Assembly (NCBI GenBank): GCA_001464455.1
Contig: LNEI01000018.1
Location: 124,001 to 188,000 of the forward strand
DNA length: 64,000 bases
Origin: Acidobacteria bacterium Ga0077534
GTDB lineage: Bacteria; Acidobacteriota; Blastocatellia; Pyrinomonadales; Pyrinomonadaceae
Direction: 5' to 3'
Positions 34,928 to 42,112 of the stretch are shown in pieces. Positions within the stretch are counted from its first letter, which is position 1, and every line of letters starts with the position of its first letter. A program made the position numbers and the translations under genes. The notes beneath the pieces were generated by a model. The model saw nothing but the letters and a program-made list of their open reading frames with translations. It did not search any database and was not told where the DNA came from.

Positions 34928-36314
34928 CATCGACAAAGAAATCGAATTAACCGCTATCGAGATTGAGCGATCGAAAGCGATCCCAACCAGCGATCCAGAT
35001 GAGCTAACGGAGGTCGCAAATGCTCGCCGCTTGCTCGAACTTCGTGGCGAAGAGATCGTCTTTGTTCCCGAGGTAGGTGCATGGCATATTTGGGACGGTC
35101 GACGTTGGAGACCCGACGGGTCGGCGGAAGTCTTTCAGATGGCTGTCAACTATGCTGAAAGCCTTTCCTATATTCTACCTGTCAATCGAGACAGCCTGAC
35201 CTTCGTGAGACGCTCAAATAGCAAGTCAGGCCTCAAGGCACTTTTGGATATAGCACAACACCTTCATAGCTCACCGATCACCTCGTTTGATAAAGAGCCT
35301 TACTATTTGAATTTTCTCAACGGAACCCTCGACCTAAGAACGGCTGAATTAAAACCCCATGATCGAGAGGATAAGATCACACGGTTGATAAGCTGCGAAT
35401 ACGATCGTGAGTCAAAATGTAGCTTTTTCAATACCTTTCTTGCAACGATTCTGCCAGACCTCCAGGTGCGGGACTATTTGCAGAGAGTTATCGGGTACTC
35501 ACTCTTGGGCAATGTACGTGAGAGAGCTTTCTTCATCTTCCACGGCTCCGGCAATAACGGTAAATCAGTACTTACAAACCTGTGTCTTGAATTGATGGGG
35601 GAGTATGCATGCGCTGCCGCAAGTGGTTCGATCATGACCGGTAGGCGAGGCTCCTCTCCATCAAATGACATTGCTCGACTTCGTGGCAAGCGTTTAGTTG
35701 TGATACCTGAGACGTCTGAAGACGGCAAGATCGATTCTGCCCTGATAAAATCCCTTTCGGGGGGAGATATCGTAACAGCTCGTCAGCTCTACAAGGAGTT
35801 CTTCGATTTCCAGTTCACGGCAAAGATTTGGATCGTAACCAACCACCTTCCGGCAGTGACAGACAATTCGAATGGGTTTTGGGACCGAGCAAAAGTTATC
35901 TCGTTCAAAGAGGACATTCCGCAAGATAAGATAATCAAATCGGACGAGCTTATGACGCGGTTGCTTGCGGAACGGACAGGCATCATGGCCTGGGCAATTG
36001 AGGGTTGCCGGCAATACTTACTCCACAATGATCTGGGTGTCCCGGACGATGTCGCGAGCGAGATAAATGAATATAGGAATCAGGAAGACGTAGTACAGTC
36101 CTTTCTAAATGACTATTGTGAAATTGATCCTCACTCGTCGGTTTACAAAGGCCCACTCTTTAATGCCTTTTCTCAATACTGCCAAAGACGGGGACGTGGC
36201 GACGCTGTTAATCATTCGAGGCTTACCCGTAAATTGCGCGAAATGGGTTTTCAAGACGATCGCGATCATATCGGAAGAAAGTGGCTTGGTCTGAAGCTTC
36301 CAAGCCTCCCGTAA
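34920..36314 (+). CDS. D5/P4-type phage or plasmid primase-helicase
   Basis: A 464-residue protein with a D5_N-type region (AWHIWDGRRW near residue 50, then YLNFLNGTLDLRTAEL near 130) and an SF3 helicase domain. The latter has Walker A GSGNNGKS near 209-216, a Walker B region RLRGKRLVVIPETSE near 255 and KIWIVTNHLPAV near 300. Such proteins initiate replication of satellite phages, plasmids and integrative elements. A separate primase catalytic domain is not evident, so it may act mainly as the helicase-loader part. A tandem GTGACAGC repeat and direct repeats follow at 36406-36430, a possible origin region. Confidence 0.87.
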   Translation: MSNIDKEIELTAIEIERSKAIPTSDPDELTEVANARRLLELRGEEIVFVPEVGAWHIWDGRRWRPDGSAEVFQMAVNYAESLSYILPVNRDSLTFVRRSNSKSGLKALLDIAQHLHSSPITSFDKEPYYLNFLNGTLDLRTAELKPHDREDKITRLISCEYDRESKCSFFNTFLATILPDLQVRDYLQRVIGYSLLGNVRERAFFIFHGSGNNGKSVLTNLCLELMGEYACAAASGSIMTGRRGSSPSNDIARLRGKRLVVIPETSEDGKIDSALIKSLSGGDIVTARQLYKEFFDFQFTAKIWIVTNHLPAVTDNSNGFWDRAKVISFKEDIPQDKIIKSDELMTRLLAERTGIMAWAIEGCRQYLLHNDLGVPDDVASEINEYRNQEDVVQSFLNDYCEIDPHSSVYKGPLFNAFSQYCQRRGRGDAVNHSRLTRKLREMGFQDDRDHIGRKWLGLKLPSLP

Positions 36315-36403
36315 CCAACTTACAAAGATTCGCTCTCGTTCCGGACAAGCAAACATCTTAATTAACACTCTTAATATCACGAAATAAACCAAAAGCAAGC
36401 CGA

Positions 36404-36431
36404 GTCCGTGACAGCGTGACAGCGTGACAGC
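36404..36431 (+). repeat. tandem GTGACAGC repeats
   Basis: Three and a half copies of an 9-base unit GTGACAGC(G) directly downstream of the primase-helicase gene; further GTCACGAACA copies occur at about 36486 and 36510. They may be binding sites for the replication protein. Confidence 0.4.
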
Positions 36432-36542
36432 AATGATCTAAACCTTATAACTTAGCAGGAATCAAAGAACTTTATAGAATCATCTGTCACGAACACACTA
36501 AGCTCAGGGTCACGAACAGAAAGATGGTGACATTAGGAAACA

Positions 36543-36569
36543 ATTCGGCCCCAGAAGCTGGGGCCGAAT
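36543..36569 (-). terminator. terminator-like hairpin after the CHAP gene
   Basis: A perfect 12-base stem (ATTCGGCCCCAG with CTGGGGCCGAAT) and a three-base loop, 20 bases past the stop of the minus-strand CHAP gene. The following minus-strand tract (TGTTTCCT) is only weakly T-rich. Confidence 0.55.
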
Positions 36570-36588
36570 CCGATTATTTCCAGTAAGA

Positions 36589-37707
36589 TCAGTTTACCCA
36601 AAATGAGGCCAGCTCGGAATACTTACCATTCTCGTTAAAGATCTGAATCTTGTAAGTCCCTCGTGTACTTAGAGTCATGTAAGCAGACAAAATACCATTT
36701 TGAACAGTGCTCAGCTGGGCGTCCTTGAGAGTTGCCCGCCCGCCGCTTGGAAATATTACTACCGCACGCTTACCAGGATTTACATTGGTAACGCGAAACT
36801 GTACCGGCTGATTCGCATTGCGTTTGAAGATGGGCCCGACTGTAGCGAGCGAAACCGTGGGCTTTGGTGCATTGATTGGGCTAAGAACGTAGCCTTTGTT
36901 AAAGCTTGAAACTGATCGCCATTTTTGGGTAATTCCATTTGCCGATGACCCACAGTTTTGCTCGAACACAAGTACCATGTTGTCTGCGATCTCCATTACG
37001 AAAGCAACGTGCCCGTAAGACGAGATCGTACTACTTACTGCGATCGCATAAAGCCCAGGAGTAGTAGAGGTGGGCAAGCCGGACGTTCGCGATTTATCGT
37101 GCCAATGTTTCGCGTCGCTCGCGCCATTTCCGCCCCACGTTGGCATCGAGTATCCCCAAAAATGTCTAGCCGCATGCCAAGCGTAAAATGTGCAATTTCC
37201 CTTATTCGTATTACAGCACGGATATGGATTGCCAGGGCTCGCAACCCCAGCACAGGTTGGAACCGCGGCAGCTATCAAGAAATCCGGATTCGCTTCAATA
37301 CTGGCTTCCCGCGTCCCTCCTTCGGCCGGCAATTCCTGATCGACCGTTTCCACCTTCCATTTGGAAGGAAATGTATCCGTATGCAGTGAAAGTGAGTCGC
37401 CATTATCTACTAAAAGGGACTCTGTTGTCCGGTCGCCCTCTGTAAAACTGAAGGTTACGGCGGGCTTCCCGCTGGCGAAAGTCTCAGTAATCGAACCAAG
37501 GTCGATCTTACTGGCAAAGTGGATTTCAACAAATTCTCGGAGGCTTGTCATATTTTCGGGCCGCTCAACCTCAACCTGGCGTTGCGTTGATTCCGAATCC
37601 ACCTTTCTGTTTTCATCTGTTGGTGGAGACTGCGCCAAAACACCTGCGGCGGCGATAGCGATGACGACCATGGCAACTAGATTCTTAATAACTTTTTCCG
37701 TTTTCAT
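36589..37707 (-). CDS. secreted CHAP-domain protein (amidase/peptidase-like)
   Basis: From the ATG at 37707 a 372-residue protein with a signal peptide (about residues 1-26, ending VLAQ). The central CHAP domain has the catalytic cysteine in GNCTFYAWHAA and the histidine in SYGHVAFVMEI, with WGGNGASDAKHW between, as in NlpC/P60-like amidases that cut peptidoglycan or glutathionylspermidine. A C-terminal Ig-like beta domain follows (about 275-372). A longer frame to 37785 exists but lacks a signal sequence at its start. An ECF-type promoter site at 37772-37795 lies 65 bases upstream of the ATG and matches three other sites in the island. Confidence 0.82.
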   Translation of the reverse strand: MKTEKVIKNLVAMVVIAIAAAGVLAQSPPTDENRKVDSESTQRQVEVERPENMTSLREFVEIHFASKIDLGSITETFASGKPAVTFSFTEGDRTTESLLVDNGDSLSLHTDTFPSKWKVETVDQELPAEGGTREASIEANPDFLIAAAVPTCAGVASPGNPYPCCNTNKGNCTFYAWHAARHFWGYSMPTWGGNGASDAKHWHDKSRTSGLPTSTTPGLYAIAVSSTISSYGHVAFVMEIADNMVLVFEQNCGSSANGITQKWRSVSSFNKGYVLSPINAPKPTVSLATVGPIFKRNANQPVQFRVTNVNPGKRAVVIFPSGGRATLKDAQLSTVQNGILSAYMTLSTRGTYKIQIFNENGKYSELASFWVN

Positions 37708-37771
37708 TTCGGTTTTTCCTCTGCGGATACTTATCCCGACGAAGAGCTTATATCGGGCTTGTCCAATAGGA

Positions 37772-37795
37772 ATGATGAAAATCAAGAAACACTAC
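37772..37795 (-). promoter_or_regulatory. ECF-type promoter, site A (CHAP gene)
   Basis: On the minus strand GTAGTGTTT begins at 37795, and TCAT lies exactly 20 bases after the first G (37775-37772). The same spacing and sequence occur at sites 40537-40560, 40654-40677 and 45894-45917. Confidence 0.7.
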
Positions 37796-37886
37796 ACAAA
37801 AATGTCAATTGATGGAGAGCTCATTCTGCAACCATGTTTCACAAACGGTCTATCGCATCTACACGAACTACCTCGCGGGCTTAGTT

Positions 37887-38764
37887 TCAACAAATAAGTG
37901 CAACAAAACAGTTATAGAAGACCTCGTTAGGAGTCCGGAAGTTAAGGACTTTGCGAGGGCGGTTGTTAAGACGGTCGGCGACGAGCTGAACGTCCGCCAT
38001 GACGAATAAGGGTCGGCAAAGAAGAAGTCGGCATCGAGAGACTTGGCGATCGCCTGGTGACACCTGAACTCAATGCCGTTATCGGAAGTGATCGTTAGAA
38101 CCTGGTCTTTGACCGGAAATAGCGATGAGCAAATAGCTTCGGCGACCGTTTGTGCCGATTTTGTCGGCACCTTTTTAAGAACGCAATAACGTGAGCGTCT
38201 CTCGACCAGCGAGACTATTCCGCCATTCCGCTCGCGGCCGATGACCGTATCCGCTTCCCAATCGCCGATCCGGGATCTTTCGTCGACGACGCCCGGCCGC
38301 TCGCTGATCGGCCTGCGTGTGTCCCAGCCTTTTCGGCTGCGATACTTATGATTACGCTTGCGGTATTTATGTCGCCGACGCAAAAAACGATACAGCCCTC
38401 CCCCATCCTGTTCATTCTCAGCGATATATCGATATATCGTCTCGTGTGAAACCGCTCCGAGACCCTCGAGATTAAGACGTTAAGATATCTGCTACGGGCT
38501 CCAACCGCGAAAAAGCAGCTGATCGACTTTTCCTAGCGTCTCCCGGTCGCCCCCTCGCTTCTTCTTCCTCTGGTGCCGCTCTCTCGTTAAGCGGATCGCA
38601 TGACTGGGATTATATCTGTGCGGCGTACTGTTGCGCTTTATCTCACGCCAGAGTGTTGAGCGGGCGACATTTATCTCCTTCGCGATAACGCTCTTTTTCA
38701 TCCCCATTTTCAACCCCGCTCCAATCTGATACCTTTGCTCCTGGGTAAGTTGTCGATAGCCCAT
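37887..38764 (-). pseudogene. broken IS30-family transposase
   Basis: The N-terminal HTH part (MGYRQLTQEQRYQIGAGL..., 38492-38764) and the DDE part (GDWEADTVIG, then TSDNGIEF) are in one frame but separated by two stop codons, TAG at 38492-38494 and TAA at 38480-38482. After YSSW (near 37997) the next recognisable sequence is VADRLNNRPRK in another frame, so a short internal deletion removed the segment with the catalytic glutamate (normally GTNEN-like). The enzyme cannot be active. Confidence 0.88.
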
Positions 38765-38851
38765 CTGATGCTCCCTTTGATTGCAGTTAGAAGATGCGTC
38801 AAATCTACTTCAACTTACCCCTCTTCTGCATTTCCAAAAGTTGCACTTATT
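37893..38851 (-). mobile_element. dead IS30-family insertion sequence
   Basis: AATAAGTGCAAC at 37893-37904 and its exact reverse complement GTTGCACTTATT at 38840-38851 are probable terminal inverted repeats around the broken transposase; the 959-base length is a little below normal for the family, in keeping with the internal deletion. No clear target duplication is seen. Confidence 0.7.
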
Positions 38852-39063
38852 GTATGAATTCAAGGGGAGCATCAATCACAAAACAAGATTCGTTCCAGAT
38901 CCCGGGGCCCGATGGTTATTGTCGAGGTCAATACCCGACGGTCCAGCAATCGCTCATCCGCCTCGCCCTGCTGCAGGCCCGCCGCCCATGGCTATTGGGA
39001 GCGGACAATTCGCTTGAATCGGCAAAGGGTCGGAGCGGTTCAATCACATTTACCCCGTAAGGT

Positions 39064-39712
39064 TCATGGACGAAAGGTGAAGGGTATCTTTCTTTCAGCA
39101 GCCCGCCGGTTCAATTCGTCAATCTGTTTCTTGCCTTCGGCGATTCTCTTTTCCGCCGCCAGATCAGTAATGGTAAGAGCCACCGAAGTAATCGGGGAGA
39201 CGCGGGAGCCCCCGGAGATTGAGTGCTGGACTCTGAAACCTGAACAAACTAAAGAGTAAAGCCCCTGCCCCTCTTCAATGCGCCTCCAGGTTCCATTCAA
39301 ACGTAATGACTTTCTCACCGAGGTTTCAGCCTTTTCGTAATCATCTGCGGTTTGCAAGATAGCTCTGGAAAAAACCCGACCATTGATTTCGAAAAGCCGT
39401 CCTTCGAAAAAAGCAAGTTGAAACGCAGCGTCAGTACCGAGACCACCTTTCGACCCGGGGAACGAGTTAGAATGCACGTATGGACACATACCGGATCCGC
39501 GTGTTTACTTGTCGAACAATTCTCCTGGAGATGAAACCCATCTTTTTTTTAACAACCCAGCTTCTTCAAATATTGGAGCGACCTGTTGCGGCGTCATACC
39601 CAGCCGAAGACCACGCAGAGCGGGTGCCTGTGAGACCGGCGTAGTCCGCCAAGGATCGGGTCCCGATGAGGGTCATCATTACGACTAGAGCTGTTGTTAG
39701 ACTTTCTTTCAT
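39064..39712 (-). pseudogene. frameshifted paralogue of the secreted protein at 39794-40489
   Basis: The start (MKESLTTALVVMMTLIG, ATG at 39712) gives a signal peptide. Then, in a second frame, come PALRGLRLGMTPQQVAPIFEEAGL (split here across about 39565-39640), and in a third frame (39064-39489) FFEGRLFEINGRVF... to ITDLAAEKRIAEG and the ending FTFRP. The same blocks occur in order in the intact neighbour, so at least two frameshifts have broken this copy. It reads in the same direction as the intact gene, directly downstream of it. Confidence 0.8.
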
Positions 39713-39793
39713 TTTCTGTTCCTCCCTAGATATGGTATCCCCCAACCGGAGCCCCAAAGTATCATTTGCCTTCCATGACGCCCGTCTAAATGA

Positions 39794-40489
39794 TCACGGT
39801 CTGAATACCCCAATCTTTTCGGCCGCCTTTTTGCCCTTACGGTCCAAGGCGCTTCGCCTGCTTAGAGCGATTTCCGTTTCGGCCGCTAGATCCTTAACGC
39901 TCACACTACCGAAACGGTTTAACATAAAGCGCGAGTTAGAGGTTCGGGCTTCAAAGCCATTGCAACTAAGCGTTCCATTTTGCCAGTCGCCCGGCAGTGC
40001 CAGTGAGTTAATGATCAGTTTTTGGTAGTACTCGGGGATCCCAGATGCGTTCAGGGGGCGATTCGCGGCAACGTATTCCTCGGTCACGCTGGCGAGCATA
40101 TAGTTTGTTTCGATCCTAGAGGCCCTTGTTCCCCAAAACTGGATCTGAATATCCACGATGTCCTTAAGTGGGCCGCTCTTTACGTTTGGCGGAAAGGCAG
40201 AACTGCTTATGCTCAGCCTGCTGTTGCACCTTCCCGATGCATCGTCCCAACAATCCTTGTAGATCCCAAACGACTTCGATCCTGCGGGAAGTCCGGCGGC
40301 TTGGAATACCGCATCAACCTGCTGCGGTGTCATGCCCAGCCGAAAGCCGCGTAAAGCCGGGGCCTGCGAAATGTGCGTTGAGCACGTCGACTGCGCGGCT
40401 GTTGGTGACATCGAAACGCCAACCACTAACAAACCCATTCCGAAATAAACGATCGCTCCTGCGATTGATCTGACTAAACGTTTCTTCAT
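39794..40489 (-). CDS. secreted protein with an RGFRLGMT motif, function unknown
   Basis: A 231-residue protein with a signal peptide (residues about 1-33, ending TAAQ). The N-terminal half has APALRGFRLGMTPQQVDAVF, a pattern found in small periplasmic domains that sense or bind unknown ligands; two cysteine pairs are possible (CSTH, KDCWDD, GRCNSR and LSCNGF). I do not recognise a named family. A broken paralogue lies downstream. An ECF-type promoter at 40537-40560 is 48 bases ahead of its ATG and divergent from the matching promoter of the TonB-C gene. Confidence 0.65.
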   Translation of the reverse strand: MKKRLVRSIAGAIVYFGMGLLVVGVSMSPTAAQSTCSTHISQAPALRGFRLGMTPQQVDAVFQAAGLPAGSKSFGIYKDCWDDASGRCNSRLSISSSAFPPNVKSGPLKDIVDIQIQFWGTRASRIETNYMLASVTEEYVAANRPLNASGIPEYYQKLIINSLALPGDWQNGTLSCNGFEARTSNSRFMLNRFGSVSVKDLAAETEIALSRRSALDRKGKKAAEKIGVFRP

Positions 40490-40536
40490 ATTTCACACTC
40501 ATCGTTTTAGTGGGGTTATCTGCCCTTCAGCGATAA

Positions 40537-40560
40537 ATGGCGAATCTGCAGAAACACTAC
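40537..40560 (-). promoter_or_regulatory. ECF-type promoter, site B
   Basis: GTAGTGTTT begins at 40560 (minus strand) and CCAT lies at 40540-40537, the same 20-base offset as at the other sites. It drives the gene at 39794-40489. Confidence 0.7.
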
Positions 40561-40653
40561 ACACCTTTGTTCATTGGACGGTCGGAATCGGCGCTCAGCC
40601 TTACTCCGACCAAACTATTGCGGGCGCCAATTCGAACGAATCAGGGGCTGGAC

Positions 40654-40677
40654 GTAGTGTTTTTAAGTTTCCGTCAT
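40654..40677 (+). promoter_or_regulatory. ECF-type promoter, site C
   Basis: GTAGTGTTT at 40654-40662 and GTCAT ending at 40677, divergent from site B with 93 bases between. The ATG of the TonB-C gene is 59 bases downstream. Confidence 0.7.
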
Positions 40678-40735
40678 ACCAGTGTGAATGGCCTTGGTAC
40701 TAAGCAGGCCCGATCAACAAAAAGGAGAAAATACA

Positions 40736-42013
40736 ATGAATAAGAGAGTCCCCATATCTATCCTTGGATTCGCGATAGCAATAGCGACATTCGCAATCAA
40801 CTCTGCCGCGCAGCTGCCAACACCCACTCCGTTCAACTCGGGCAAGCCGCAATCGATCAACGAGCTTTTCGATTTCGGGATTACAGGTCCAAGCGGTGCT
40901 CAATCGTCGCCGGTGCCAACGGTTCAACAACCGCTGCCCGGCCACGTTAGGGCAAAGCGACCCGGAGCGATTCGCGTAGGGCTGGTAAGCAAGGATTCGA
41001 AGGCACCGGCCGACCAGGTCAGGGCTTCGTTATCAAGAATGAGCGAAATGCTGTCGGGAGGTGACGCCTCGGGAGGGTACGATTCGGTCCTCTTAGACCA
41101 AAAGCTTGACAGGAATATATTAGAGGAGGCTCGTTCAAAGCAGTGCGATTACATCCTCGTCTTGGATACGGTAAGCACTCTTAAGGGCATGGACGAATCA
41201 AAAAAAAGCGGTGGATTCTTGAGCGGTATCGTCAAGGACATCATCGAGGTAGCCAAGGACCTTCCCGGCGTTAAGAGCGGAACCGTTTCAAAAACAGCCG
41301 GGGCAGCAAGTTCTGCGTCCGCCTCAGTGGATCGCGTCGAAGGACTCTTGTCCAAAATTTCGCAGGCTACAAAAAGAGGAGATAGGGTCACGATCTCGTA
41401 CTCGCTTGAGTCCGTCGGTGGAGCAATGGTTTTACCCAAGACTTCCGAAAAGATCACCGCGAACCAAAACGGAGAACCCATTCTGGACAGCATCCTTGTC
41501 AGCATCGGAAACAAGATCCTAAACGCGATCCCTGAACCGACGATGAGGACGGTGACGGTTGCGGAGCCTGTCGTCGGGCAGCCGGCCATCGTACGGCCGC
41601 CGTCAAGTGTGCCACCATCGTCTGGCAGCGGGGCAACGAACGGCAGTATGGTCAATGCACCAGGTAGCATCGTAAGTTCAGCGGCACAAAGTGGCCGAAA
41701 TTACGTTACTGGCAACCTCAAAGAAGAGGGCGGCCATGCCTATGTAACCGGGGGTGATCTAACGAGCAGGGCGCGACACACGGTAAAGCCCCAACTCCCT
41801 GCTTCCTTAACAAAAGCTGTATATACCTCTACCGTACAAATCACGGTTGATGAATCGGGTAATGTAATTGCCGCGGCTCCACTGGACGGAAATGGGTCTT
41901 TTCGGGCGTCTGCTGCGCAAGCGGCGCGACAGTGGAAATTTGCGCCGTTTCTCGCCTCCGGTGTTCCGGTAAGGGTTCGTGGAACAATTACAATTGTCTA
42001 CGCTCCATACTAG
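40736..42013 (+). CDS. secreted protein with a C-terminal TonB domain
   Basis: A 425-residue protein from the ATG at 40736, which has an AAGGAGAAA site; an earlier in-frame ATG at 40688 has none. A signal peptide covers about residues 1-26 (ending NSAAQ). The middle region (residues about 70-230) has the pattern of a curli-assembly/CsgG-like or lipoprotein domain (IRVGLVSKDSKAPADQ, CDYILVLDTVS). The C-terminal 90 residues are a TonB-C domain (AVYTSTVQITVDESGNV, ARQWKFAPFLASGVPV). The promoter at 40654 is of the island ECF type. It could be a periplasmic link between envelope and outer-membrane functions. Confidence 0.75.
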   Translation: MNKRVPISILGFAIAIATFAINSAAQLPTPTPFNSGKPQSINELFDFGITGPSGAQSSPVPTVQQPLPGHVRAKRPGAIRVGLVSKDSKAPADQVRASLSRMSEMLSGGDASGGYDSVLLDQKLDRNILEEARSKQCDYILVLDTVSTLKGMDESKKSGGFLSGIVKDIIEVAKDLPGVKSGTVSKTAGAASSASASVDRVEGLLSKISQATKRGDRVTISYSLESVGGAMVLPKTSEKITANQNGEPILDSILVSIGNKILNAIPEPTMRTVTVAEPVVGQPAIVRPPSSVPPSSGSGATNGSMVNAPGSIVSSAAQSGRNYVTGNLKEEGGHAYVTGGDLTSRARHTVKPQLPASLTKAVYTSTVQITVDESGNVIAAAPLDGNGSFRASAAQAARQWKFAPFLASGVPVRVRGTITIVYAPY

Positions 42014-42112
42014 ATTGTCGCAGAGCTGATCACAGGAACGATTTACCAGTAATGTGAGATCCGACGCGTACGAGGATTCCCCCAATAATTTGACCTAATT
42101 TCGGAGAACTCC

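Noticed and set aside
37809-38009. Small gene of 66 residues on the plus strand
   Set aside because: It reads antisense through the 3' end of the broken IS30 transposase and its terminal repeat.
38781-39060. Overlapping short frames between the IS and the pseudogene
   Set aside because: Three frames overlap without a ribosome binding site or a family match; the stretch is probably decayed sequence.
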